Assembly (NCBI GenBank): GCA_964399545.1
Contig: CAYNRG010000001.1
Span: 62,001 to 126,000 of the forward strand
DNA from: CAYNRG01 sp964399545
Lineage (GTDB): Bacteria > Bacillota_I > Bacilli_A > Erysipelotrichales > Erysipelotrichaceae
Length of the DNA: 64,000 nt
Direction of reading: 5' to 3'
Position numbers and translations under genes: made by a program
The notes under the pieces: model-generated
What the model saw: only the letters and a program-made list of their open reading frames with translations
The model's database searches: none
What the model was told of the DNA's origin: nothing
Shown here: one piece after another, positions 15,376 through 24,174 of the stretch
Position numbering within the stretch: the first letter of the stretch is position 1
Layout: every line of letters begins with the position of its first letter

Positions 15376-16381
15376 ATAATAAGTGAATATTGTGTTTTTT
15401 ACATTGTTCAATCATTTCTTGAGGCCAAATACTAGCTTGTACTTCGCCGACATGAGCACGATTGAGTAAGAGCATGCAAAGTCTTGATTGCCCAATACCA
15501 CCTCCGATTGTATAAGGTAATTCTTGATTGAGAACCATTTTATGGTAGGGTAGGGTCAATCGATAGCTAGAATTGGAACTTTCGCATTGAGATTGCATGC
15601 TTTGCTCATCAACTCGAATTCCCATGCTAGAGATTTCTAAGGCTGTTTGTAATGCATCATGCCAAAAAAATAAGTCTCCGTTAAGTTGCCAATCATCATA
15701 ATCAGGCGCACGATTATCATGAGAAATACCACTTGCAAGAGGTCCTCCAATTTTCATGATGAAAACACAACCCCATTTTTTTGTTATTTCAATTTCACGT
15801 TGTTTCGGAGAAAGCTTAGGGTAAGTATCCTCTAGCTCTTGTGAAGTAATAAAGTGGACATCATTTGGAAGATGATAGACAGCCTGTGGGTATTGATACC
15901 AAACTTCATGTTCCATATGCTTAATAACTTTAAAAATTTTTCGAACAATGGTCTTGAGCATATCCTCTGAGCGCTCTTCTTTTCGGATGATCATTTCCCA
16001 ATCCCATTGATCTACATAACAAGAGTGAGTGTTATCAAGAACTTCGTCGCGCCGAATAGCATTCATATTGGTGTAAAATCCTTCATGACAATTGAAATTA
16101 TATTTTTTTAAAGCGAGCCTTTTCCATTTTGCTAGAGATTGAACGACTTCAATGTTTTCGTTAGGTAAGGCAGGGATATCGAAAGAAACTGGTCGCTCAA
16201 TCCCGTTTAAGTCATCATTTAGTCCAGAACTTTTTTCTACAAAAAGCGGCGCCGAAACTCGGGTTAAGTTTAGTGTTCTTCCAAATTCCTTTTGAAATCG
16301 ATCACGAATGAATTTGATGGCATCCTGAGTTTCACGAATAGAAAGCTTAGGGTCATAGTTTGTTGGTAAAATTAAAGTCAT
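15374..16381 (-). CDS. asnA: Aspartate-ammonia ligase (asparagine synthetase A)
   Basis: This enzyme makes asparagine from aspartate, ammonia and ATP in the cytoplasm. At 335 residues it has the usual AsnA length and the class II synthetase-like fold. Clear family segments are R-V-S-A-P-L-F-V near residue 41, G-L-N-D-D-L-N-G-I-E-R-P-V-S-F, H-E-G-F-Y-T-N-M-N-A-I-R-R-D-E and D-Q-W-D-W-E. The C-terminal G-G-G-I-G-Q-S-R-L-C-M is the ATP-binding motif 3. AAGGAGA precedes the start on the minus strand. It is monocistronic, divergent from rimO. Confidence 0.96.
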   Translation of the reverse strand: MTLILPTNYDPKLSIRETQDAIKFIRDRFQKEFGRTLNLTRVSAPLFVEKSSGLNDDLNGIERPVSFDIPALPNENIEVVQSLAKWKRLALKKYNFNCHEGFYTNMNAIRRDEVLDNTHSCYVDQWDWEMIIRKEERSEDMLKTIVRKIFKVIKHMEHEVWYQYPQAVYHLPNDVHFITSQELEDTYPKLSPKQREIEITKKWGCVFIMKIGGPLASGISHDNRAPDYDDWQLNGDLFFWHDALQTALEISSMGIRVDEQSMQSQCESSNSSYRLTLPYHKMVLNQELPYTIGGGIGQSRLCMLLLNRAHVGEVQASIWPQEMIEQCKKHNIHLL

Positions 16382-16507
16382 AGGCAGTCTCCTTAATCTA
16401 ATTAGTCCCTATTGTATAATAAAAAAAGAAAGAACAGAAGAGTTTTGAGCTTATTTATCAAAAATAAATAGAAATGTGATACAATTAGAAACGGAGAGTG
16501 ACAAATT

Positions 16508-17809
16508 ATGAAAATTGGTATTATATCTTTAGGTTGTTGTAAAAATTTGGTAGATACAGAGAATTTAATAGGACTTCTACAACAGTCCAATCAAGAAATT
16601 ACGTATACGTTACAAGAGGCAGAGGCAATTATTATTAATACGTGTGGGTTTATTGAGCCAGCAAAAGAGGAAGCGATTAATACGATTTTAGAAATGGCAG
16701 AATATAAAAAGGATCGCTGTAAGAAATTGATTGTTGCAGGATGTCTTTCAGAGAGATACTATGAACAATTGGTTGAGGAGTTTCCAGAGGTGGATCGCTT
16801 TATTCCGATTCGCCAATACCATCAATTGGGAGCGATTTTAACAGAGGTTTTAGAAGAGCCCATTGCGAATAACTATGGAAAATGTCCACAAGTTTTGACT
16901 GGAAAGCCTTGGATGGCGTACTTGAAAATTGCAGACGGATGTGATAATCGTTGTTCTTACTGTGCCATACCTTTAATTCGTGGAGGATATGTTTCTTTTC
17001 CACTAGAGAATTTGATAGAGCAAGCAAAAGAACTGGCTTCAAGAGGGGTTAAAGAATTAAATGTGATTGCTCAAGATACAACACGATATGGAATGGACTT
17101 ATATGGGCGTCGCTGTTTGTTAGAACTATTAACAGAATTAAATAAAATTGAGGGACTCCATTGGATTCGGGTTTTATATATGTATCCGGATGAAATTGAT
17201 GAAAGTCTAATTGATGGAATGGCTAAGTTAGAAAAAGTGCTTCCTTACTTTGATATCCCGGTTCAATATGGAGTGGATCAGTTACTATTGAAAATGAACC
17301 GTCGTGGAACCGTGAAGAGCATTTTTGAGACTGTAGAAAAAATCCGAAGAACTTTTAAGCATCCTGTTTTAAGAACAACGATGATTGTAGGGTTTCCAGG
17401 AGAAACAGAGTCTGACTTTAATGAATGCATGCAATTTATCGAACGAATTAAGTGGAATCGATTAGGTGCCTTTACATATTCTAAAGAAGAAGATACAGCA
17501 GCTTATGTTATGAAAGAAGAAGTTGATGAAATAATTAAACAAGAGCGATTGAAGATAATGATGGAGCGACAAGAAGAATTATCTAAAGAAGCAAATGAGA
17601 AGGTAATTGGAGAAATTTTGGAAATTTTAATTGAAAAGAAAGATCCATTAACGGGGTATTATCATGGTAGAAGTGTCTATAATGCACCAGATGGCATTGA
17701 TGGAGCTGTTATTTTTAAAGGAGAGAAGCAGCATAATTTGGGAGATTTTGCATTGGTTCGTATTGAAAGAATTAAAAATCATAATTTTTATGGAAAAGAA
17801 GAGGATTGA
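16508..17809 (+). CDS. rimO: Ribosomal protein uS12 methylthiotransferase RimO
   Basis: This radical-SAM enzyme adds a methylthio group to an aspartate of ribosomal protein S12. At 433 residues it has an N-terminal UPF0004 domain with cluster cysteines (S-L-G-C-C-K-N and I-I-N-T-C-G-F), a radical-SAM core with C145-x3-C149-x2-C152 (D-G-C-D-N-R-C-S-Y-C), and a C-terminal TRAM domain (about 370-433). The first motif S-L-G-C-C-K-N-L-V-D-T-E resembles RimO (S-L-G-C-x-K-N-x-V-D-S-E) more than MiaB. ACGGAGAG lies before the ATG. Confidence 0.93.
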   Translation: MKIGIISLGCCKNLVDTENLIGLLQQSNQEITYTLQEAEAIIINTCGFIEPAKEEAINTILEMAEYKKDRCKKLIVAGCLSERYYEQLVEEFPEVDRFIPIRQYHQLGAILTEVLEEPIANNYGKCPQVLTGKPWMAYLKIADGCDNRCSYCAIPLIRGGYVSFPLENLIEQAKELASRGVKELNVIAQDTTRYGMDLYGRRCLLELLTELNKIEGLHWIRVLYMYPDEIDESLIDGMAKLEKVLPYFDIPVQYGVDQLLLKMNRRGTVKSIFETVEKIRRTFKHPVLRTTMIVGFPGETESDFNECMQFIERIKWNRLGAFTYSKEEDTAAYVMKEEVDEIIKQERLKIMMERQEELSKEANEKVIGEILEILIEKKDPLTGYYHGRSVYNAPDGIDGAVIFKGEKQHNLGDFALVRIERIKNHNFYGKEED

Positions 17810-17872
17810 CCCTTTTCTTTTTTTATAGAACGCTCTATAATAGAATTAGATTGTTTTAAATAGGAGGAAAAT

Positions 17873-18772
17873 ATGAAGACGATAATTGGAATTGATTTAG
17901 GAGGAACACATGTTCGTGTTGCAAAGTTAACTGAAGGTGGAGAAGTTCTTCAAGAATTAAAGGGAGAATCGTATGGAATGGAAGGCCCTGAAAAAGTGGT
18001 GCCTAATATTGTTTCGATGATTGAAAAAATTGATGATTATAAAAGCTGTGTAGGAGTAGGGATTGGTGTTCCAGGCCCTGTAGATACTGAAGCAAAAGTG
18101 ATGAAGTTATCAAGTAATTTAAAAGGATTTGCAGATTTTCCAATGGCTGCGGCGATTGAACAAGCAGTGGGTTTACCAACATTCATCGATAATGATGCTA
18201 ATTGTGCAGGACTTGCAGAAGCACTTGTAGGTGCGGGTAAAGGGAAAGCAATTGTTTATTATGTGACTATTTCTACAGGAATTGGCGGAGCTATGGTTGT
18301 AAATGGACGCTTAATTTCAGGTAAGTCGGGATATGCTGGTGAGACAGGAAATTTAATTGTGGATAAAGCACGCACTCCATTTAATAATTTAAACCCAGGA
18401 GCTGTAGAGAGTGAAGCGGGTGGAAGAGCCTTGATTCGAAAAGGAAAAGAATTATTTGGAGACCATATTGAAAGTGCAAAAGACGTTTTTGATTTATACC
18501 GCAATGGAGATTCAAAGGCAATTGAATTAGTAGATGGAATGATTGAAGACTTGGCGATTATGTTTAGTCAAGTTGCTCACATTGTAGATCCTCATATTTT
18601 TGTCTTAGGTGGTGGCGTTATGAAAGCCAAAGATGTGTGGTTTGATAGAATGGTTGATAAATTTAAGACGTACGTTCATCCTGGAATGAGAGATGTTATC
18701 TTTAAAGAAGCAGAACTGAATGAACCTGGAATTGTTGGTGCAGCAATGCTTCCAATTTCCAATGGACTTTAA
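17873..18772 (+). CDS. ROK-family sugar kinase (glucokinase-like) without the zinc motif
   Basis: This 299-residue ROK protein has the N-terminal phosphate loop I-G-I-D-L-G-G-T-H-V-R-V, catalytic D in F-I-D-N-D-A-N-C-A-G-L-A-E, and the ROK signature region T-I-S-T-G-I-G-G-A-M-V-V-N-G-R-L. After G-Y-A-G-E-T-G-N-L-I the usual zinc-binding C-x-C-G-x-x-G-C is absent, replaced by D-K-A-R-T-P-F-N-N-L-N-P. AGGAGGAAA precedes the ATG. Phosphorylation of glucose or another hexose is the likely activity, but the specificity is not shown by the sequence. It is followed 25 bases later by an aminopeptidase gene. Confidence 0.85.
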   Translation: MKTIIGIDLGGTHVRVAKLTEGGEVLQELKGESYGMEGPEKVVPNIVSMIEKIDDYKSCVGVGIGVPGPVDTEAKVMKLSSNLKGFADFPMAAAIEQAVGLPTFIDNDANCAGLAEALVGAGKGKAIVYYVTISTGIGGAMVVNGRLISGKSGYAGETGNLIVDKARTPFNNLNPGAVESEAGGRALIRKGKELFGDHIESAKDVFDLYRNGDSKAIELVDGMIEDLAIMFSQVAHIVDPHIFVLGGGVMKAKDVWFDRMVDKFKTYVHPGMRDVIFKEAELNEPGIVGAAMLPISNGL

Positions 18773-18797
18773 GGAATATAGAAAGAAGGAAAGAGTA

Positions 18798-20027
18798 ATG
18801 GATAAAAAATTATTAAAAGATTACGCAAGATTAGCTGTTCGCCTAGGAGTGAACATTCAACCAGGGCAGTTGCTAGTTGTTCGTGCTCCGGTTCATGCAC
18901 AAGATTTTGTGCACCTTTGTGTTGAAGAAGCTTATGCAGCACAAGCAGGAGAAGTTAAAATTCAATGGACAGACAGCTATCTATCTAAGTTAGCTTTTGA
19001 AAATGTAGAAACAGAAATACTAAAAAAAGTACCTTTATCTAAAATTCAAGAAACGAAGGAAGAAGTGGAAAGAGGTTGCGCCTATTTATCAATTCGTGAT
19101 GAAGTTCCAGGGAATTTAAAAGATATCCCTGCTCATAAACTTCAAGAAGTAACACTTGAACGTTCTCAAGCACTGGAACCATATCGTTATTATACAAGAT
19201 CGAATATAGGGCAATGGAGTATTGTTGCTTATCCGAACGCAACATGGGCAAAAATTGTTTTCCCTGATAAAGAAGAGGATGAGGCAATAGAACTTTTATG
19301 GGATGCAATCTTGAAAGCTTCACGTGTAGATGGTAAAGATCCTATAGAAAACTGGAAGAAACATAATACAGAAATTCACAATCATTCAAATAAAATGAAT
19401 GAATTTAAGCTTAAATCTTTGCATTTTAAAAATGGGGCAGGAACAGATTTGAAACTAGATTTAGCTCCTAACCATATTTGGGCTGGTGGTCAAGATAAAA
19501 CAGCTGGAGGAGTATTGTTTAACCCTAACATTCCGACAGAAGAAATATTTACAGCACCTAGTCGTAGTGGCGTTAATGGTATTGTTTATGCCACAAAACC
19601 ACTAAATCATCAAGGGAAATTAATTGAAAACTTTTGGCTTCGCTTTGAAGATGGAAAAGTAGTGGAGTTTAAAGCTGAAAAAGAAGAAGAAGCATTAAAA
19701 AACTTAATCGAATTGGATGAGGGTTCTGCTCATCTTGGGGAAGTTGCTTTGATTTCGCATTTTTCACCAATTTCAGAAATGGATATTCTATTTTACATGA
19801 CGTTGTTTGATGAAAATGCAAGCTGTCACCTTGCTTTAGGAGCAGCTTATCCAACAACGGTTGTTGGTGGAGCTGAAATGAGTAAAGAGGAACTAGTTAA
19901 AAACGATGTGAATGTATCGAAAGAACATGCAGATTTTATGTTTGGAAGTGCGGATATGTCAATTGTCGGAATTAAAGAAAATGGAGAACAAATTCAAATT
20001 TTTGATAAAGGGTCATTCTGTATTTAA
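18798..20027 (+). CDS. M29-family metallo-aminopeptidase (AmpS/PepS type)
   Basis: This 409-residue cytoplasmic aminopeptidase removes N-terminal residues from peptides. Metal-ligand segments of the M29 family can be seen: N-I-P-T-E-E-I-F-T-A-P-S-R (near 253), G-S-A-H-L-G-E-V-A-L (near 317), N-A-S-C-H-L-A-L-G-A-A-Y (near 348) and D-F-M-F-G-S-A-D-M-S-I (near 385). The N-terminal L-L-K-D-Y-A-R-L-A-V-R-L-G-V-N-I-Q-P-G-Q is typical. The frame extends upstream to 18720, but that lies within the ROK gene; ATG 18798 with AGAAGGAAAG is the right start. Confidence 0.93.
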   Translation: MDKKLLKDYARLAVRLGVNIQPGQLLVVRAPVHAQDFVHLCVEEAYAAQAGEVKIQWTDSYLSKLAFENVETEILKKVPLSKIQETKEEVERGCAYLSIRDEVPGNLKDIPAHKLQEVTLERSQALEPYRYYTRSNIGQWSIVAYPNATWAKIVFPDKEEDEAIELLWDAILKASRVDGKDPIENWKKHNTEIHNHSNKMNEFKLKSLHFKNGAGTDLKLDLAPNHIWAGGQDKTAGGVLFNPNIPTEEIFTAPSRSGVNGIVYATKPLNHQGKLIENFWLRFEDGKVVEFKAEKEEEALKNLIELDEGSAHLGEVALISHFSPISEMDILFYMTLFDENASCHLALGAAYPTTVVGGAEMSKEELVKNDVNVSKEHADFMFGSADMSIVGIKENGEQIQIFDKGSFCI

Positions 20028-20050
20028 AAAAGCGATCTAAGGTCGCTTTT
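20026..20050 (+). terminator. Intrinsic terminator after the aminopeptidase
   Basis: AAAAAGCGA (20026-20034) pairs with TCGCTTTT (20043-20050), followed by CTATT. The stem begins at the aminopeptidase stop codon. Confidence 0.8.
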
Positions 20051-20075
20051 CTATTATAAAGAAAGAAGGGTAAAA

Positions 20076-21554
20076 ATGAAGCATATTTCAGATATCAAGA
20101 AGTTTAATCGTTGCTCGAGACTGTATTGGTTATCACTTCAACAACAAACTAATTCGTTTATCCCATATGTTCGATTTGATGAAGATTTAACAGAGCTAGT
20201 TTGTCAGAAGTTGCAAGTCGCAGATTCTTTTGTTGGACAGGTAGGTGATCCTAAAGAAAAAGCTTTAGAAGCAATGGAAAAAAGAACATGGTTAATTAAT
20301 GCTCGCTTTGAGTATCGAGATTTACGAGTTAAAATTCCAGCAATGCAAAGACTGGGGAATCAATGGGCTCTTTATTTTGTTCATGTCGGAGTTTCACCTC
20401 AACGCGATGAACTTTATAAATATAGCTATGCTGTAGAAGTTTTAAAAAAGCAGGGAATCGCGATTGGAAGCGTTGAAGTTATTCATTTCAATGCGGGGTA
20501 TCAACGAGATGAAAAATTAGACCCTCAAGAGTTATTTGTAATTTCATCGATGCTTTATAATGCAAAGGGAAATCCTAATATTCACATTTTAGAGTCTTTA
20601 AGCACTAAAGAAGGCACATTAGATAAAATTTTAGATGAAATGGAAAAAGTTGTAGAAGAACCTAGAGCAATGCGTCTTCCACGATGTACAAGAAGAGGAA
20701 AGTGTAATTTTTATGATGAGTGTTTTCCTTATGAAAAAGAGGTTGATTCAGACTCTATTCTAACCTTAGTATCTTCCCAACACAAGCATGCGATGGCTGA
20801 ACAAGGGGTAGTTAGCTTGAAGGAGGCACAGCTTAGTAAACTGGAAGGAACAAGGCTACAATTTGCACAAATCAAAGCAAGTCAATTGGGTGGGTTGTAT
20901 ATAGATTACTTTGGACTAGATAGTTGGTTAGAGCGAATTGAGTATCCAATTACATTTCTAGATTTTGAATGGGAAACGTTTGCTATTCCACCTTATGAGG
21001 GAATGTATCCTTATGGTGTTGTTCCTTTTCAATATTCTATGCATGTTTTACAAGAAGATGGAACTTTAGAACACAAAGAATATCTGGGGACTGGAGATTG
21101 CCGTCTTGAGCTAACAAAGCAATTAATGCAGGATATCCCAAAATATGGAACAGTAATGGCCTTTAATACAGATGCAGCGGAGAAGTTGAGAATTAAAGAA
21201 CTCGCAAAACAATTTCCTGAATACAGTAGAGAATTACGTAAAATTCAAAAAAGGATGAGAGATGTTGCCTTTCCATTTATGATTGGAGCAGTGTATGATG
21301 TTCGAATGAAGGGATATTATTCACTGAAGACCATCATGAGTTTGATGGAGGGTGTAGAAGGTTATGAAACACTAGCAATCAATCAAGGGATGGATGCGGT
21401 ATTTCAATGGAGACTGTTAGAGAAACAAGAAAATCCAGAGTTGCGCAAGCAATTACTGGACTATTGTAAAATGGATACATATGCAATGGTAGTTATTTAT
21501 CAGTGGTTATATAAAAAAGCCATTGAAAGAATAGAAAGTCTTTCAAAAAGATAA
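20076..21554 (+). CDS. DUF2779-type protein: Cas4-like cysteine region plus DnaQ-like nuclease region
   Basis: This 492-residue protein is of unknown function. An early cysteine (K-K-F-N-R-C-S-R-L-Y-W-L) and a later cluster C-T-R-R-G-K-C-N-F-Y-D-E-C-F (about 205-218) recall the 1+3 cysteine pattern that holds an iron-sulfur cluster in Cas4/AddB-type nucleases. From about residue 295 comes F-L-D-F-E-W-E-T, then A-F-N-T-D-A-A-E-K, and near the end L-L-D-Y-C-K-M-D-T-Y-A-M-V. These give the spaced acidic residues of an RNase H/DnaQ-like exonuclease and match what I know as DUF2779. GAAAGAAGG lies before ATG 20076. Nuclease activity is inferred. Confidence 0.75.
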   Translation: MKHISDIKKFNRCSRLYWLSLQQQTNSFIPYVRFDEDLTELVCQKLQVADSFVGQVGDPKEKALEAMEKRTWLINARFEYRDLRVKIPAMQRLGNQWALYFVHVGVSPQRDELYKYSYAVEVLKKQGIAIGSVEVIHFNAGYQRDEKLDPQELFVISSMLYNAKGNPNIHILESLSTKEGTLDKILDEMEKVVEEPRAMRLPRCTRRGKCNFYDECFPYEKEVDSDSILTLVSSQHKHAMAEQGVVSLKEAQLSKLEGTRLQFAQIKASQLGGLYIDYFGLDSWLERIEYPITFLDFEWETFAIPPYEGMYPYGVVPFQYSMHVLQEDGTLEHKEYLGTGDCRLELTKQLMQDIPKYGTVMAFNTDAAEKLRIKELAKQFPEYSRELRKIQKRMRDVAFPFMIGAVYDVRMKGYYSLKTIMSLMEGVEGYETLAINQGMDAVFQWRLLEKQENPELRKQLLDYCKMDTYAMVVIYQWLYKKAIERIESLSKR

Positions 21555-21595
21555 AAAATAACTTATAATATAGATAAGAAAAGGAGGGTGTTGTT

Positions 21596-22123
21596 ATGAG
21601 ATTCGAAATTATTGGACACCATGTAGAAATCACAGAAGGAATTAGAACAAAAATAGAGAACAAATTATCGTTTTTAGATAAATATTTGTTAATTGATGAA
21701 GAAACTATTGCAAGAGTGGTAGTTAAAATTAATCCAAACAGTCAAAAAATTGAAGTAACTATTCCAACTAAAGTTGGGTTGCTTCGAACAGAAGTTGAGC
21801 ATGAAGATTTATATGCAGCAATTGATTTAGCGATCGATAAGCTAGAAGATCAAATTCGCAGACAAAAAACAAGACTATCAAGAAAACATAAAGATAAATT
21901 AGCTAAAACATTTATTGAACAAAATGAGGAAGAGCTGTCAGATGGAGATGTTCCGGTAAGAACAAAAACAGTGGTGGCAGAAGAAATGGAACTTGAAGAT
22001 GCAATCATGCAAATGGAAATGTTAGGCCATAGCTTCTTTATTTATACAGATGAAGAAACACAAACTGTTTCAGTTGTTTATCGCCGTAATGATGGTGGAT
22101 ATGGATTGATTGAAACTCAATAA
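21596..22123 (+). CDS. hpf: Ribosome hibernation promoting factor, long form
   Basis: This 175-residue long-form HPF has an N-terminal ribosome-binding domain (about 1-95; I-I-G-H-H-V-E-I-T-E-G-I, then Y-A-A-I-D-L-A-I-D-K-L-E-D-Q-I-R-R-Q), a linker, and the C-terminal dimerisation domain (about 118-172; E-D-A-I-M-Q-M-E-M-L-G-H-S-F-F-I-Y, then V-V-Y-R-R-N-D-G-G-Y-G-L-I). It dimerises 70S ribosomes into inactive 100S particles in stationary phase. AAGGAGGGTG precedes the ATG. It is followed by a terminator. Confidence 0.96.
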   Translation: MRFEIIGHHVEITEGIRTKIENKLSFLDKYLLIDEETIARVVVKINPNSQKIEVTIPTKVGLLRTEVEHEDLYAAIDLAIDKLEDQIRRQKTRLSRKHKDKLAKTFIEQNEEELSDGDVPVRTKTVVAEEMELEDAIMQMEMLGHSFFIYTDEETQTVSVVYRRNDGGYGLIETQ

Positions 22124-22146
22124 ATTGAAAAACAGATAATTTAACG

Positions 22147-22180
22147 AAAAGGTGTTAATAAAAATTAACATCTTTTTTTT
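22147..22180 (+). terminator. Intrinsic terminator after hpf
   Basis: GGTGTTAAT (22151-22159) pairs with ATTAACATC (22164-22172; one G-T pair), flanked by AAAA on the left and a run of eight T residues on the right. The rest of the 286-base gap to the next gene is AT-rich with no further feature that I can see, apart from the duplicated promoter region starting near 22300. Confidence 0.85.
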
Positions 22181-22409
22181 GTATGAAAACAAGATAATCA
22201 AAGGAAAAACTAAGTATATGCCGATGGAATCAAGGGAAGAAGCCTATTTATGATGTAAAATGAAAAGTTTAGATTTCGAAATATAGTGGAGAATGGGGGT
22301 TGAAATAAAATTTGATAAATGTTAATATAAATAAAAATATAAAGATTATGAAGAATGTTAAATTAACATTTGGATTATCGATATTTTAGAAAAGAAGGAG
22401 GAATTTAGT

Positions 22410-23747
22410 GTGAAGAGAATAAAATCAATTGTAGCACTGAATGTATGCTTGAGTCTAATTGTAATGAATACTTCGATCATTGCTGAAGAATTAAGCGTGG
22501 AAGAAACAAATGCAGTAGAAACAAATGTGGAAGAAACGAATGTAGTAGAAGTAAATGTGGAAGAAACAAATGTGGAAGAAATGAATGTAGATGTAAGTAC
22601 ACGTGAGATGGATGTAACAGCTGATTTTGAGGACTTGAATTTCCGTAAATGGGTTGTAGAGAATTATGGAGATGGAACAAAAGTTACAGCGGGAGACTTA
22701 GCAACTGTAGGACCCCAAATTTCTCCAATTAACTTAGGAATAGAAAGTCTAGCTGGACTGGAACATTTTTCACAGGTAATAACATTGAATCTAACAGGAA
22801 GTAACTTTCCGACTTTTAATCTAGCTGATTTACCTGATAGGATAAAAAATTTAACGATTACTAATTCGAATATCTCTGTTTTAAATACAGAGGGAGGACA
22901 TTTTATAGAGCAGTTGACTATCAATGGGAACCCACTAACAGAATTGGATTTAGCGCCATTGACATCAGTGTTTACTCTTAATGCACAACAATTAAAGGAT
23001 ATAACGGAGATCGACTTTAGTGTTGCTCCTCAACTTAAAACAATTACACTGAATGGAACATCTTCACTCACGACAATAGACGTAAGCGCGCAAGTGAATA
23101 TGAATAACTTTTCTGTAACAGGAGTGAATGTACGCGAATTGAAATTGCCTGTAGAAGCAGCTGGAAAAGGTTTCTTTGTCTTTGCTGTTGCAAAGACAGA
23201 GCTTGAACATGTTGAAAATGCCCCAGCATCTGCTTATTTTTGGAATACAGGTGGGCAAGAAGTTAAAAAGGAATTAATGTTAAATGATTCTAATCAATAT
23301 TACATTCAAATGCATGCCAAATCAATTATTACAGAAGAAAATCTAGCTATATTTGAAGAAGGTGAAGTAGTATTTGATCCAGAAAAGGCTACACTAACTT
23401 GGGTGAATGAAGAAGATCCAGAAACAATTATTGCGACATACGATGGACAAGTCTTATTTAACAATGACATTGGAGCACAAAGACCACTGACTGGTCGTTA
23501 TATTTTAATGCCGCCAGCGCCAAAACCAGAACCAGAAGAAAAAGAAGAAGATATATATCACACGGTAAACTTTAGAAACTGTGAAGGAGAGATTATAGGC
23601 CAGGCATGGCCACTAGATGGAACGGATATAACTTCTCCAAATGGTTATGTGTATGAAACATCAGTGTTAACTAATGTAACATTTAGTAAAGATGTTACTC
23701 CAGTAAATTGTTCTGGAGGATTTGTAATTCCAAATACAGGAAGATAG
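22410..23747 (+). CDS. Secreted leucine-rich-repeat protein ending in a bare I-P-N-T-G motif (copy 1)
   Basis: This 445-residue protein starts at GTG with AAGGAGGAATT upstream. The signal peptide covers about 1-25 (I-V-A-L-N-V-C-L-S-L-I-V-M-N, cleavage after I-I-A). Next are six five-residue V-E-E-T-N-type repeats (about 30-59), then a leucine-rich-repeat region in the internalin style (about 68-270; I-E-S-L-A-G-L-E-H-F, L-N-L-T-G-S-N, L-T-I-N-G-N-P-L-T-E-L-D-L). A P/E-rich linker (about 370-382) and a final ~65-residue module with two cysteines (F-R-N-C-E-G and V-N-C-S-G-G) follow. The protein stops at V-I-P-N-T-G-R with no hydrophobic tail. A surface or secreted binding role is likely; the partner is unknown. 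Confidence 0.8.
   Translation: MKRIKSIVALNVCLSLIVMNTSIIAEELSVEETNAVETNVEETNVVEVNVEETNVEEMNVDVSTREMDVTADFEDLNFRKWVVENYGDGTKVTAGDLATVGPQISPINLGIESLAGLEHFSQVITLNLTGSNFPTFNLADLPDRIKNLTITNSNISVLNTEGGHFIEQLTINGNPLTELDLAPLTSVFTLNAQQLKDITEIDFSVAPQLKTITLNGTSSLTTIDVSAQVNMNNFSVTGVNVRELKLPVEAAGKGFFVFAVAKTELEHVENAPASAYFWNTGGQEVKKELMLNDSNQYYIQMHAKSIITEENLAIFEEGEVVFDPEKATLTWVNEEDPETIIATYDGQVLFNNDIGAQRPLTGRYILMPPAPKPEPEEKEEDIYHTVNFRNCEGEIIGQAWPLDGTDITSPNGYVYETSVLTNVTFSKDVTPVNCSGGFVIPNTGR
22497..22586 (+). repeat. Six tandem 15-base units in surface-protein copy 1
   Basis: Units of 15 bases of the type GTGGAAGAAACAAAT run in frame from 22497 to 22586, encoding V-E-E-T-N, A-V-E-T-N, V-E-E-T-N, V-V-E-V-N, V-E-E-T-N and V-E-E-M-N. 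The paralogue has four units, so the array has changed length since duplication. Confidence 0.85.
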
Positions 23748-23781
23748 GTTAGAAAGTGTTTAGCCTATTGTATATTTTAGA

Positions 23782-23816
23782 GGATTCATACTAGCTTAGT
23801 ATGAATCCTTTTCTTT
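23782..23816 (+). terminator. Terminator of surface-protein copy 1
   Basis: GGATTCATACTA (23782-23793) pairs perfectly with TAGTATGAATCC (23797-23808), followed by TTTTCTTT. The same hairpin ends copy 2. Between here and the copy 2 leader (23823-24065) I see nothing beyond AT-rich DNA. Confidence 0.92.
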
Positions 23817-24174
23817 ATGATCGTTTTTGCTATACCTCAATGACGATTATTTTTATTTAATTTTATATAATAAATGATTGTCTTGTTTATTGGAAAAAGA
23901 TTTATGACGCCTATCGCTTTATTTGATTATATAAATAATGTGGAAAAGCACCATAATTTAAGGGGGAATGGAAGGCAGTTCTGAAAGCTTTAAATAAGAT
24001 AGTATGAATAATTAATATACATTTATAAATTTATATAAAATATTTTTGTTATAGAAAGTCATCAGGGTTGAAATAAAATTTAATAAATGTTAATATAAAA
24101 AAGAATATAAAGATAGTGAAGAATATAAAGATAATATTCGGAATATCAATATAAAAGAGAAGGAGGAATTTAGT

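Larger units (their letters stand above)
22300..23822 (+). repeat. First unit of a tandem gene duplication (promoter, gene, terminator)
   Basis: The segment from GTTGAAATAAAATTTGATAA (about 22300) through the surface-protein gene and its terminator recurs at about 24066-25590. The upstream leader, ribosome site, signal peptide, C-terminal part and terminator hairpin all match. The coding centres have diverged. The 3' 198 bases of the two genes (23550-23747 and 25285-25482) differ at four positions by eye. Confidence 0.85.

Noticed and set aside
23748..24174. Insertion sequence or gene between the two surface-protein copies
   Set aside because: No terminal inverted repeats, transposase frame or open frame of note; only the terminator, AT-rich DNA and the duplicated leader.
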